In this document: piece by piece, positions 18,866 through 27,675 of the stretch
Position numbering within the stretch: the first letter of the stretch is position 1
Layout: the number at the start of each line of letters is the position of its first letter
NCBI GenBank assembly: GCA_043785105.1
Contig: JAYVXO010000264.1
Coordinates: forward strand, 1 to 64,000
Direction: 5' to 3'
DNA length: 64,000 nt
DNA from: Fimbriiglobus sp043785105
GTDB lineage: Bacteria > Planctomycetota > Planctomycetia > Gemmatales > Gemmataceae
Notes under the pieces: model-generated
Told to the model about the DNA's origin: nothing
The model's input: the letters and a program-made list of their open reading frames with translations, nothing else
Databases searched by the model: none
Made by a program: the position numbers and the translations under genes

Positions 18866-20320
18866 ATGACCGGGTTCCGTCTCCGCTATCTCGGGCCTGT
18901 CGTGTTCGTCACCTTGTGTCTTATCATACTTTGTGCCGCGACAGCGGTGTCTTTGTTCACGCAGCAAGAATCCGTCACGCGGGTGTTGCGTGAGAACGTG
19001 GAAAGCAAACGGGCGGCAGTCGAGTTGGGCGGGTGCCTGTTGGATCTGATTGAGCTGGAAAATAATCAAGTCGAAAACATCACCGTGTTGCACGATCGGT
19101 CCTCGCGCCACCTCGTCACGATTCGGCAATTGTCGGATCAGCCGGAAGAACAACGAATTGCCACGCAACTCGAAGCGGCGTTTCGGGAATACCTTCGACG
19201 GTGGTCACGGTTGCCCCCAGTGGGAGACTCGGGGCATGAGGCCGCCCGGCGGGATGCGACGAAGTATTTGGAAGTGCAGGTGTTGAAGCCGTGCCAAGAA
19301 TTTGAACACTACAACACCGGACGAATCGACACCTCGACACTCAACCATGAAAACTTCTTGCGGCAACTCGCTTGGGGCATGGCGGGAATCGGCGGGCTGG
19401 GGGCGGTCGCGGGACTCGTCCTGGGTTACGGAGTCGCACGCGGGCTAAGCCGGTCGATCCGGCGGTTGCGGGTTCAACTGCACGACGCAGCCGGGAAGCT
19501 GGACCGCAAGTCGGCGGAAATCGTCTTCACGGAACAAGGGGATTTTCAACAACTTCACAGCGAAGTCGCTGACCTCACCGTGCAGATTGAACAGATGGTG
19601 CAAGAACTCCAACAGCGGGAGTACGAACTCTTACGGTCCGAGCAACTCGCCGCGGTGGGACAACTGGCGGCGGGGGTGGCGCACGAGATTCGTAACCCGC
19701 TGACGGCGATCAAGATGCTGGTCCAATCGGCACAAGAAGGAACGTCGGATCTGACCCCGGAGGACTTGCGGATCATCGAATCGGAAATCCGCCGTGCGGA
19801 GCAATCGTTGCAGTCGTTTCTCGACTTTGCCCGCCCCCCAAAACTGGTTCGGAGTTCGACCGATCTCATCGAACTGATCCGCACCGTCATAACGCTTTTG
19901 CGCGGTCGGTTGGAAAAACAACAGATCGAAGTTCACCTGGACCTGCCGCAGAGTGTCATCCCGATGACAGTCGATGGCGAACGGATTCGCCGCGTGATCT
20001 TGAACTTGTGTTGGAACGCCCTGGACGCCATGCCGCAGGGCGGGCGGTTAACTGTAAGAACTGCAGTTCGCCCCACGAAACAGGTTGTTCTGGTCATCGA
20101 GGACACGGGGCCGGGAATCTCCAAGCTGATTTTCCCCCGCTTGTTTGAACCGTTTGCGAGTAGTAAAGACACGGGCCTGGGATTGGGCCTCGCTATCTCG
20201 AAGCGAATCGTTGAGGATCATGGCGGCTCGATTTCGGTCGTCAACAGACTCGAAGGGGGGGCGACGTTCTTCGTCAAGCTTCCCACGGAGGTGACCAGTG
20301 GCGGAATTGCTCATCGTTGA
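18866..20320 (+). CDS. Membrane sensor histidine kinase, NtrB class
   Basis: 484 residues from the ATG at 18866, which has GGAGGGAAATC directly upstream; longer frames from 18689 or 18797 lack such a site. TM1 follows at once (YLGPVVFVTLCLIILCAATA), then a periplasmic helical sensor region of about 130 residues rich in Glu and Gln, TM2 (GMAGIGGLGAVAGLVLGYGV), a HAMP-like linker and a coiled coil. The kinase core has H273 in VAHEIRNPLTAIK, the N box NLCWNALDAMP, the G1 box DTGPGIS and the G2 box GLGLGLAIS, all intact. It overlaps the response regulator by 23 bases, so the two are cognate partners. The ligand is unknown; by context it may report carbon or bicarbonate supply. Confidence 0.93.
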   Translation: MTGFRLRYLGPVVFVTLCLIILCAATAVSLFTQQESVTRVLRENVESKRAAVELGGCLLDLIELENNQVENITVLHDRSSRHLVTIRQLSDQPEEQRIATQLEAAFREYLRRWSRLPPVGDSGHEAARRDATKYLEVQVLKPCQEFEHYNTGRIDTSTLNHENFLRQLAWGMAGIGGLGAVAGLVLGYGVARGLSRSIRRLRVQLHDAAGKLDRKSAEIVFTEQGDFQQLHSEVADLTVQIEQMVQELQQREYELLRSEQLAAVGQLAAGVAHEIRNPLTAIKMLVQSAQEGTSDLTPEDLRIIESEIRRAEQSLQSFLDFARPPKLVRSSTDLIELIRTVITLLRGRLEKQQIEVHLDLPQSVIPMTVDGERIRRVILNLCWNALDAMPQGGRLTVRTAVRPTKQVVLVIEDTGPGISKLIFPRLFEPFASSKDTGLGLGLAISKRIVEDHGGSISVVNRLEGGATFFVKLPTEVTSGGIAHR

Positions 20321-21743
20321 CGACGAACCGGCGATCCAACACGCTTTTCAAAAAGCATTTCGGGGCACGCACACGCTTCGTTCGGCCACTACGAAAGTGG
20401 AAGCCGTCGCGGCCTGCGTGCAATCCCGCCCGGACGTGATCGTACTCGACATTCACTTGCCAGATGCCACGGGTCTCGAAACGTACCACGCCCTGCGCGC
20501 CATTGACGCGCGGGTTCCGGTCATTCTCGTCACGGGGCATGGCACGACCGATTTGGCGATTGAAGCCATGAAACATGGTGCGTTCGACTACCTGCACAAG
20601 CCGCTCGAATTGCCCCTGTTGCGGGAACTCATTGACCGGGCCGTGCGGTCGAGTCAATTTATGCGGGTGCCCGCGACCTACGCCACGGACGAGTCCACGG
20701 TTGCGGGCGGGGATCAATTAGTCGGCCACTGTCCCGCGATGCAAGAGGTTTACAAGGCCATCGGTCGCGTGACCGCCCAGGACGTGACCGTGCTGATCCA
20801 AGGGGAAAGCGGCACAGGGAAGGAGCTAGTGGCCAGGGCGATTTACCAACACAGCGGCCGCGCCGACAAGCCGTTCCTGGCGATCAACTGCGGGGCGATC
20901 CCCGAATCGCTGATCGAGAGTGAACTGTTCGGCCACGAAAAAGGAGCGTTCACTGGCGCAGACCGCAAGCGGATCGGCAAGTTTGAGCAAGCCAGTGGTG
21001 GTACGCTGTTGCTTGACGAAGTCGCGGACTTACCGGCCCAGGCTCAAGTAAAATTGCTTCGTGTGTTGCAAGAGCAGCAATTCGAGCGGGTGGGTGGGAA
21101 TGAAACGGTCCGGGTGGACGTGCGCGTTATCGCAGCCACAAATGCTGATCTTGAAGCAATGGCGAACGAAAACCGTTTCCGCAAAGACCTCTATTTTCGG
21201 CTCAATGGGTTCACGATCAAATTGCCGCCGGTCCGGGAACGTGGTGACGACATCCCGAAGTTAGTCGAGTATTATCTGCGACGGTTCGAGCGGTCGATGG
21301 ACAAGCCGATCACCGAGATTCCCCCGGAGACGTTGGCCGCGCTAACCGCCTACCCCTGGCCGGGTAACGTGCGAGAGTTGCAGAGTATTTTGAAACAAAC
21401 GATGCTGCAAATGGGCGGCAACGTGATGCTGGCGGATTTCCTGCCCAACCAAGTGACGCAACCCCAATCGACCGTCACGCCACGCCCCGAATCGACGCGG
21501 TTCGATTGGGATCACTTCGTCAGCGAGCGAATCGCAACCGGGTCCGAAACGCTTTACGCCGAGAGTCTTGTGCGAATGGAACGCGAAGTTTTGGTGCGGG
21601 TCTTACGGCATACCAAGGGGAATCAACTCCAAGCGGCCCGCATCCTCGGGATCACCCGTGGAAGCTTACGGCTGAAAATTCGTTCCTTGGGCATCACCAT
21701 TGATCGGGAAGTGTGGACCGAAGACAACCAGCCTGATAGCTGA
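20298..21743 (+). CDS. Sigma-54-dependent response regulator (NtrC family)
   Basis: 481 residues starting with GTG at 20298, preceded by GGAGGTGACCA. The receiver domain has the phospho-acceptor D51 in VLDIHLPD, with DDE near the start and K in YLHKPLEL. The AAA+ domain (about 145-380) has Walker A GESGTGKE, the sigma-54 contact loop GAFTGA at residues 216-221 and Walker B-like GTLLLDEVADL. The C-terminus is a Fis-type helix-turn-helix (QAARILGITRGSLRLKI). This class activates only sigma-54 RNA polymerase. The gene sits between the dab operon and sulP, both of which have -24/-12 type elements, so these are the likely targets. Confidence 0.96.
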   Translation: MAELLIVDDEPAIQHAFQKAFRGTHTLRSATTKVEAVAACVQSRPDVIVLDIHLPDATGLETYHALRAIDARVPVILVTGHGTTDLAIEAMKHGAFDYLHKPLELPLLRELIDRAVRSSQFMRVPATYATDESTVAGGDQLVGHCPAMQEVYKAIGRVTAQDVTVLIQGESGTGKELVARAIYQHSGRADKPFLAINCGAIPESLIESELFGHEKGAFTGADRKRIGKFEQASGGTLLLDEVADLPAQAQVKLLRVLQEQQFERVGGNETVRVDVRVIAATNADLEAMANENRFRKDLYFRLNGFTIKLPPVRERGDDIPKLVEYYLRRFERSMDKPITEIPPETLAALTAYPWPGNVRELQSILKQTMLQMGGNVMLADFLPNQVTQPQSTVTPRPESTRFDWDHFVSERIATGSETLYAESLVRMEREVLVRVLRHTKGNQLQAARILGITRGSLRLKIRSLGITIDREVWTEDNQPDS

Positions 21744-21803
21744 CCGATCACTGGATTCGCACCCCGTCGTTGAATCGCCACATTTTCACGTCGTTTCGAC
21801 CGC

Positions 21804-21818
21804 TGGCACATGAGTTGC
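21804..21818 (+). promoter_or_regulatory. Sigma-54 promoter of sulP
   Basis: TGGCAC, five bases (ATGAG), TTGC: all ten core positions match the sigma-54 consensus and the GG-GC spacing is correct. The predicted start is near 21830, about 27 bases before the sulP ATG. It lies in the 113-base gap after the sigma-54 activator gene. Confidence 0.8.
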
Positions 21819-21826
21819 GTAGGGGG

Positions 21827-21852
21827 GTCACCTGACTTAACCCACAGGTGAC
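21827..21852 (+). promoter_or_regulatory. Inverted repeat covering the sulP ribosome-binding site
   Basis: GTCACCTG at 21827-21834 and CAGGTGAC at 21845-21852 are perfect complements around a 10-base loop. The right arm contains the AGGTGA Shine-Dalgarno. It could be a protein-binding operator near the start site or, if transcription starts a few bases earlier than predicted, an RNA hairpin that hides the SD. Confidence 0.5.
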
Positions 21853-21856
21853 ACGT

Positions 21857-23578
21857 ATGGCAACTGCTTCAACGCCCCTTCCGCCGCCATTGGCGACAAC
21901 CCGCTTTGGCAACGTGCGGTTTGACGCGATTGCCGGGTTTTTCGTGTTCTTGATCGCAATGCCGTTGTGCTTGGCCATTGCTCGTGCTAGCGGATTTCCG
22001 CCCATCGCGGGGATTTGGACGGCTGTGATCGGTGGCGTGATTTGCACGCTTCTTAGCAACTCGGAACTCACGATTAAAGGCCCCGCAGCCGGGCTGATTG
22101 TGATTGTTTACGGGGCCGTCACCGAACTCGGCAACGAGTTCGGGGCCGGCCTCTCGGACGCGGATAAGGCGTTCCTGGGGTACAAGTTGGCGTTGGGTAT
22201 CGGGGTGACTGCTGGGGTCGTTCAAATGATATTCGGGGTAGTTCGGGCCGGACGGTTAGCCGACTTTTTCCCGCTAACACCCGTCCACGGTTTGCTCGCC
22301 AGCATCGGCATCATCATTATTGCCAAACAGAGTTACGAAGTGATTGGCGTGGCACCGACCAAGGGCGCCGGGCCGCTCGATCTGCTCACGGATCTGCCGG
22401 CTAAAATGCTGCAATTGAACCCAGAAATCGCGGCGATCGGGTTCGTCGGCTTGGCAATCCTGTTCGGCTTGCCACTGTTGGCGAAGAAGCTGCCGTGGGC
22501 CAAGAAACTTCCGAGTCAACTTATCGTGCTGATGGTGGCTGTTGCCATCGGAATGGCGTTTCAGTTGGACACAGAACACACGTACCTGTTCCCAACGCAC
22601 TACTTCAACGGTGATTTGGCCGACGGCGAGTATACCATCGGGCCGAAGTTCTTGGTCACGATCCCGGACGTACTGAGTCACCCCGCCGAGGCGTTCGCGT
22701 TCCCGGATTTCCGCGGACTGGCGACGGCAACGGGGCTGCAATACCTGTTGTTGTTCACGCTAATCGGCAGCTTGGAATCGTTGCTCAGTGCGAAAGCCAT
22801 CGAACTGTTGGACCCGTGGCGCCGCAAGACCAACTTCGACCGCGATTTGTTGGCCGTCGGGTTTGCGAACACGTTGGCCGCCGCCGTCGGCGCGTTGCCG
22901 ATGATCTCGGAGATTGTCCGGAGTAAGGCGAACATCGACAGCGGTGCGCGAACCCGTTACGCCAACCTCTTTCACGGCGTGTTCTTGCTCGCGTTCGTGC
23001 TGTTGTTCCCGAACCTCATTCACAAAATCCCGCTCGCGGCGCTGGGAGCCATGCTTGTTTACACAGGGTTCCGCTTGGCATCCCCGGCAGAATTTGCCCG
23101 CACGTACAAGTTAGGCAGTGAACAGTTCCTCGTGTTCATCGGCACGATCATGGCAACGCTGGCGACGGATCTCCTCATCGGGATTGCGGTCGGGATCGTC
23201 ATGGAAATCGGCTTCCACTTGTGGCACGGCGCGCCCGTGCTGGGAATGCTCAAATCAGAAATTGACGTGATTCCACAAGGGGAGAACTCGGTCGTGTTGA
23301 ACGTCAAGAAAGCGGCCGTGTTCAGTAACTGGTTGGGCGTCCGATCGACGATTATTAAGCAAGCCGATGGGCGAGATGAAGTCATCCTGGACTTATCGCA
23401 CACGCGGTTGGTCGATCACAGCGTGATGGAGAAGTTGCACGAACTCGAACTGGAATTCCTCGTGCAAGGCAAACGGCTCACCGTCATCGGGCTGGACGAC
23501 CACAAGCCACTTTCGTACCACCCGATGTCCGCCCGTAAGAAGAGTACCACCAATTTGCCAGCGGCTGCACAAGCATAA
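21857..23578 (+). CDS. SulP-family anion transporter with STAS domain
   Basis: 573 residues from the ATG at 21857, with AGGTGA five bases upstream. The N-terminal 400 residues are a polytopic SulP/SLC26 transporter: FDAIAGFFVFLIAMPLCLAIA with the conserved early helix, ELTIKGPAAGLIVIV (the substrate-site helix), and the DLLAVGFANTLAAAVGALPM segment. The cytoplasmic STAS domain (about 450-550) includes VILDLSHTRLVDHSVMEKL. Family substrates are sulfate, bicarbonate (BicA) or other anions. Next to the dab genes and under a sigma-54 promoter, bicarbonate is a reasonable guess, but sequence alone does not decide. The tail is positively charged and Ala-rich. Confidence 0.93.
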   Translation: MATASTPLPPPLATTRFGNVRFDAIAGFFVFLIAMPLCLAIARASGFPPIAGIWTAVIGGVICTLLSNSELTIKGPAAGLIVIVYGAVTELGNEFGAGLSDADKAFLGYKLALGIGVTAGVVQMIFGVVRAGRLADFFPLTPVHGLLASIGIIIIAKQSYEVIGVAPTKGAGPLDLLTDLPAKMLQLNPEIAAIGFVGLAILFGLPLLAKKLPWAKKLPSQLIVLMVAVAIGMAFQLDTEHTYLFPTHYFNGDLADGEYTIGPKFLVTIPDVLSHPAEAFAFPDFRGLATATGLQYLLLFTLIGSLESLLSAKAIELLDPWRRKTNFDRDLLAVGFANTLAAAVGALPMISEIVRSKANIDSGARTRYANLFHGVFLLAFVLLFPNLIHKIPLAALGAMLVYTGFRLASPAEFARTYKLGSEQFLVFIGTIMATLATDLLIGIAVGIVMEIGFHLWHGAPVLGMLKSEIDVIPQGENSVVLNVKKAAVFSNWLGVRSTIIKQADGRDEVILDLSHTRLVDHSVMEKLHELELEFLVQGKRLTVIGLDDHKPLSYHPMSARKKSTTNLPAAAQA

Positions 23579-23582
23579 ATAA

Positions 23583-24851
23583 TCAGTTTGTCGGGGATGA
23601 TGTGCGAACGCAATTGATGGGTGGGTGGTCACAGAAGTTAATCCTGTGACACACACACAAAACACCCATCAGTTGCCGTGTCTTGACATCGGCTTGTTTC
23701 CACTTGACAGCGTCACGGATTTGATCGCTCTCGGCTTTCAGCAAGTCGAGGCGAGCTTTGCTGAGTTCGGCTTCGACTGGCAAGCCGTTGCGTTGTTTGA
23801 TCTGCAATTCTTCGAGATGACCCCGTTCCATCTTCACGTGTTGGCTGCCGAGTGCGACAAGTTCCCGTTGGCTGTTCCACTCTTCGACACTGGCCGTGAT
23901 GTCCTTCGCTACTTCCGTTTCACGGTTCACAAGTAAGGTCTGGAGTTGCGTTCGCACCCCATTTTCATTCGAGTTCGTGAAACCGGGGAACAGCGTGCGC
24001 AATCCGGGTACAACCGTGTTCGTCACCACGGTAATCGCACCGAGTGGTGGCACAAGTCCCGCTACCGTGTGGCGGATCGCATCGGCGGTGGATGGGTTCA
24101 AACAGGCCAACAAGTTGCGCAGCAGTTGTAAGTCGGCACGAGTTCGCAACCCGGTTTGCACCGCCTGGGCGGCGCTGAGCGGTTCCACTGACACTTGGAT
24201 GACATCGACAGGCAGCAACAACCCTGGAGTCGCTTCGAGCGCCAGCAGGCTCTTCAATTCCGTGTTCAGTTTGCGAATGCCGGCTTGCAAGCGGACGTGA
24301 TCGGTCCGCAGTTCGACTTGTTGTTTCCGCAGCGTCAAGAACTCGGGTCCGTCCTTGAAGCCGTTGGCACGAAGCTTGTCCGTTGCCAGCACAACGGCAT
24401 CCACTTCCGCAAGACTTTTCGCCAGGACATCGGCCAACAGTTCCGCTTCTTGCAGCCGGTAATACAAGTCCAACGCCGCGCCCGCAGTACGGTTACGGGC
24501 TTCGAGACTGAGGTATCGCGCCGTCATCTGCCGGAGATTTTCGACGGACGCCTTCGCCGTGGTGATCGTGTGGGTCGGTGACCCCTGGGCAGTCACGTCA
24601 ATGAGATTTGCAATCGACGAATGACAACAAGCCAACGATTGGCATTCATCCGCCGTCAAGCGGTGATACGGCTCGCTAGTGACCAAAGGGGCGATATCGG
24701 CGAGCTTCGAGACATCCGGCGGAGTGAGTTTGCGTTCGACGACTGGCAACACCGGCGAAGCCGGGATCACGACCGGCTGCGGACACGTGCTACGGCACCC
24801 TGCCAAACTCGGCGAACACGCCAGCAACAGGAACCACACCCCGCAGCGCAT
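23583..24851 (-). CDS. TolC-like outer-membrane lipoprotein
   Basis: 422 residues from the ATG at 24851 with GAGG eight bases upstream; the frame remains open to 25118 but that part overlaps the divergent gene. The lipoprotein signal is FLLLACSPSLAGC (lipobox LAGC). The mature protein is almost all long helix with heptads (AEVDAVVLATDKLRANGF; LTLRKQQVELRTDHVRLQ) and ends with the OEP-type segment GLPVEAELSKARLDLLKAES. Resembles outer-membrane efflux proteins, but has little visible beta-barrel sequence and no efflux pump gene nearby. After RQLMGVL the reading continues for about 24 cysteine- and proline-containing residues (VCHRINFCDH) beside a TGTGTGTG run, so the true end may have been shifted by slippage. 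Confidence 0.8.
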   Translation of the reverse strand: MRCGVWFLLLACSPSLAGCRSTCPQPVVIPASPVLPVVERKLTPPDVSKLADIAPLVTSEPYHRLTADECQSLACCHSSIANLIDVTAQGSPTHTITTAKASVENLRQMTARYLSLEARNRTAGAALDLYYRLQEAELLADVLAKSLAEVDAVVLATDKLRANGFKDGPEFLTLRKQQVELRTDHVRLQAGIRKLNTELKSLLALEATPGLLLPVDVIQVSVEPLSAAQAVQTGLRTRADLQLLRNLLACLNPSTADAIRHTVAGLVPPLGAITVVTNTVVPGLRTLFPGFTNSNENGVRTQLQTLLVNRETEVAKDITASVEEWNSQRELVALGSQHVKMERGHLEELQIKQRNGLPVEAELSKARLDLLKAESDQIRDAVKWKQADVKTRQLMGVLCVCHRINFCDHPPINCVRTSSPTN

Positions 24852-24999
24852 TCGGAAAACCTCGCACGGTGAATCGCTACACCGCGTAATATCGACAAAC
24901 TCGCCGCAAGACTTAGCGGAATCGGGTAAAATCAGTGAAGTTGCAAGGGATGTGCTATTTTTGCTGTTGGCGAATTTCCTGAACACTTGAGGGCCAGCC

Positions 25000-26223
25000 A
25001 TGCACGCCGATGCGGAGGGGTTTTTGGTCCGCATTCGGGAGGTTCCGGATGACGACGGGCCGCGGCTGATTTTTGCGGACTGGCTCGATGAAATCGGTGA
25101 CCCGCGTGGCGAGTTCATCCGGGTGCAGGTGGCGCTGGCACGGCTACCCGAGTACGACCCGCGAAGTTCGGAACTGCTCCGGGTCGAAGGTGATTTGTTG
25201 AGCCGGTACGCGGATCTGTGGGCGCAGCCGTTTCGCGGGTTGGCGACCGGCCCGGTGTTCCGTCGCGGCTTCGTCGATGAAGTGAAGGTGACGGCGCGGC
25301 AATTCCTGGCCCACCCGGATCAACTCTTCGCGGCGGGTCCGATTCGCCATTTGCACTTACTGGATGCAGCGAGTCACTTAACCGCCGTGATGGGGTTTTC
25401 CCAACTCTCGAAGCTGAGCGGCTTGACGATTTACGGCCAACACTTGCGGGAGAACCTCGCCCGTGCCATCGGGGATTCACCGCACTTGGCCAACCTCAAG
25501 GTGTTGCGGATCGGGCGAAATCACATTGGCGATGCGGGGATCGAACGGCTTGCGGCAGCCACGTCGTTGGTGCAACTCGATGAGGTAGACTTTTGCGAAA
25601 ATGAACTGACCGAAGCCAGTGGCCGCGTACTGGGGCAAGCCCCGCGCTTTGGTCATTTGCGGCGACTCGAACTCGGTGGCAACGCCATCGGTGCGGTCGG
25701 CGCGACCGCGATTGCGAACTCGGCCACGCTGCCACTGTTGGATCGTTTGGGCTTGGCCGGCAACCGCCTTGGGGTACCGCGATTGTTCACCGTGGATCGT
25801 CCGTCAACGCTGCTGCGCGTCGGAAATCTCGACCTGGCGGGGAACAACCTGACGGCCGCCGCGCTGCGTGTGCTGTTGGGGGATTTAACGACGGCCGGGG
25901 TCCGTGAATTGGATTTGAGTTACAACGATCTCGGCGATGAAGGCGTCGAAGTGTTGGCGTTGTCGCCAGTCGTGATGGGCTTACGTCTGCTGCGATTAAC
26001 CGGCAACAACATCACCGACGCCGGTCTCGAACGCCTCGCCCGCTCGCAGCGATTGTCCCGCCTCAACGTGCTAGACCTGAGCCACAACCCCATCGGCGAC
26101 GACGGCTTTCGCGCCTTGCTTGAATCCCAGGCGCTGCGAAGATTGTGCCGCTTGATCTTCCCCGGAATCGGCATTTCGTTCCGGATGCGATTGGCACTGG
26201 AGCGCAAGTACAACCAACAATAA
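25000..26223 (+). CDS. TIGR02996 domain protein with leucine-rich repeats
   Basis: 407 residues; the ATG at 25000 has GAGGG eight bases upstream. The first 45 residues are the planctomycete repeat-companion domain (DDGPRLIFADWLDEIGDPRG then EFIRVQ). From about 150 to 400 there are RNI-type leucine-rich repeats of 27-30 residues (LKVLRIGRNHIGDAGIERLA; GVRELDLSYNDLGDEGVEVL; LNVLDLSHNPIGDDGFRALL). Such repeats form protein-binding solenoids. This domain pair is a hallmark of Gemmata and relatives, where many paralogues exist. Cytoplasmic by sequence, since there is no signal peptide. Function unknown. Confidence 0.93.
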   Translation: MHADAEGFLVRIREVPDDDGPRLIFADWLDEIGDPRGEFIRVQVALARLPEYDPRSSELLRVEGDLLSRYADLWAQPFRGLATGPVFRRGFVDEVKVTARQFLAHPDQLFAAGPIRHLHLLDAASHLTAVMGFSQLSKLSGLTIYGQHLRENLARAIGDSPHLANLKVLRIGRNHIGDAGIERLAAATSLVQLDEVDFCENELTEASGRVLGQAPRFGHLRRLELGGNAIGAVGATAIANSATLPLLDRLGLAGNRLGVPRLFTVDRPSTLLRVGNLDLAGNNLTAAALRVLLGDLTTAGVRELDLSYNDLGDEGVEVLALSPVVMGLRLLRLTGNNITDAGLERLARSQRLSRLNVLDLSHNPIGDDGFRALLESQALRRLCRLIFPGIGISFRMRLALERKYNQQ

Positions 26224-26239
26224 ACCCATGAAGCCGAAG

Positions 26240-26269
26240 AAAGCCCATGAACGATCGTTGATGGGCTTT
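26240..26269. terminator. 30-bp palindrome between convergent genes (copy 1)
   Basis: AAAGCCCAT and ATGGGCTTT flank the centre GAACGATCGTTG. The first and last three bases give A- and T-tracts in both directions, so it can act as a bidirectional intrinsic terminator for the LRR gene and the BON gene. One mismatch from a perfect palindrome. Same sequence family as 35481-35510 and 59017-59046. Confidence 0.75.
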
Positions 26270-26277
26270 CCGCTTCC

Positions 26278-26676
26278 TCACTCCGGTACCGCGATTTCGT
26301 TAATCACCTTCTCCACACCGACGGTGCCTTCCGCAATCTCCACGGCACGCTTTTGCAACGCCACCGTACTCACAACGCCGCGTAGCTTCACTTCACCGGC
26401 ACTGGCACCGGAAGCGACTTCGACCGTTGCGCCGTTCATGGATTTATCGCACTGAATTCGTACCCGGACTTGTTCTTCGATGGGGAAGCGATCGCTGAGT
26501 TTGAACGCGGTCAAAGGGGCGGCGACTTTGGAACGATCGGGCAACGAACTTTTCACTTTCTGGCCGACGACGGCACCGACATTGGCGAGGATGTCCGGAT
26601 CAGTCTTCTTGCTCCCCGCCACCGCCCCGCCAACGATTCCGATTAGCACCAAGATACCCAGAATACGCTTGCTCAT
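26278..26676 (-). CDS. BON-domain protein with N-terminal membrane anchor
   Basis: 132 residues from the ATG at 26676, with GGAG six bases upstream; a GTG 12 bases earlier is less likely. The N-terminus is a signal anchor (ILGILVLIGIVGGAVAG). The C-terminal 75 residues fit a BON domain: VRVRIQCDKSMNGATVEVAS, GEVKLRGVVSTVALQKRAVE and GVEKVINEIAVPE, the last being the usual end. BON domains bind membranes or phospholipid and often appear in envelope-stress proteins such as OsmY. Probably periplasmic. Convergent with the LRR gene. Confidence 0.88.
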   Translation of the reverse strand: MSKRILGILVLIGIVGGAVAGSKKTDPDILANVGAVVGQKVKSSLPDRSKVAAPLTAFKLSDRFPIEEQVRVRIQCDKSMNGATVEVASGASAGEVKLRGVVSTVALQKRAVEIAEGTVGVEKVINEIAVPE

Positions 26677-26772
26677 CGGTTGCTCCACCCGTCACATGTC
26701 TACGCCGTGCCAATCAGTTCATGGCTTGACGAAAGATTAGCACACAAACAGCGTGTGCGACGGTTCAGCGGG

Positions 26773-27675
26773 CTACTCTCCGGGCAATGTATCCCCGCTC
26801 CCGCCGGCAATGGTGAACATCGTGGCCAGCACCGTGGGGTTGGTGCGTTCCGTGAGCAACCGCACGGAATGATCCGCATAAGCGAACAGCCCACCGCCGA
26901 AGTGATTGCCGCCGAATTGCCCGCCCGGACCAATCGGGCGCCTGGCATCCGGTGATGTGTCCAAGGCTCGCACCGTACTCGGGCCGCCCTGAATCCACGG
27001 GCCAAGGTTTTGTGACACTTCCCCGAACAAGATGCTTTGACTGAGGCCATCCGTGATGGCGGAAAACGGCGTTGGTATGTCGTAGCGGAAGCAACCGGCA
27101 CGCGGATCACCCAACGGCAACAGGGCCGCATCAAGGCCGACTCCGCCGATGCCGACGTATTGCGTGACCGCCGGCAATCCGGGTTGGAGTGGCGGCGGGT
27201 TGGCGTAACTCACAAGCGTGAAGACCGGGCTTTGGGAAGCGATCTGGTTTTGCTCCGTGTCCCAGGCAGCAGATTGATGAATCTGCGTCACGATGCTCAT
27301 CGTGTCTTGCCGCGATTGGTTGAACGTCGGCAGCAATGGCACGACCCAACTGAGCCGCCGTTCGGGTGGCAACGCGGCGTTGAAAATCGTCCCGGCAGGG
27401 ATGTGGGGTTGAACGCCCATTTCCCGGAGTTTATCGAGCGGCGTCGGCTTGAACTTCGGGTCTTGGGCCAGCTTCCACCTCGCTTCAGGGTCGGTCTTCA
27501 GCGGCCCCGTCAACGTGGACGTGTGGAGTTCCGCAAATTGCGACAGTTCCCGCAGGTTATTAATCGAGTACAGCAAGTTCTGATTCGCCCGATGCTTCTG
27601 CAAAAACACAAGCAAGAACCCCACCGCCAGGAACACCATGCCCACCAGAAACACAATCCCCAATCGCTGACGCAT
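26773..27675 (-). CDS. DUF1559-like protein with single membrane anchor
   Basis: 300 residues from the ATG at 27675 with GGAG eight bases upstream; the frame continues to 27867 but lacks a good site there. A single N-terminal helix (LGIVFLVGMVFLAVGFLLVF) is followed by an extracytoplasmic domain. The C-terminal part follows the DUF1559 layout: YVGIGGVGLDAALLPLGDPR, then FSAITDGLSQSILFGEVSQN (the ITDGLSNT-like segment), then FGGNHFGGGLFAYADHSVR as the H-x9-DG-like motif, here ending AD rather than DG. It lacks the pseudopilin cleavage motif of classical members. Secreted or membrane-bound; function unknown. Confidence 0.82.
   Translation of the reverse strand: MRQRLGIVFLVGMVFLAVGFLLVFLQKHRANQNLLYSINNLRELSQFAELHTSTLTGPLKTDPEARWKLAQDPKFKPTPLDKLREMGVQPHIPAGTIFNAALPPERRLSWVVPLLPTFNQSRQDTMSIVTQIHQSAAWDTEQNQIASQSPVFTLVSYANPPPLQPGLPAVTQYVGIGGVGLDAALLPLGDPRAGCFRYDIPTPFSAITDGLSQSILFGEVSQNLGPWIQGGPSTVRALDTSPDARRPIGPGGQFGGNHFGGGLFAYADHSVRLLTERTNPTVLATMFTIAGGSGDTLPGE

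Noticed and set aside
21827..21852. Riboswitch before sulP
   Set aside because: Only one short hairpin and a predicted leader of about 27 bases, too small for a known aptamer.
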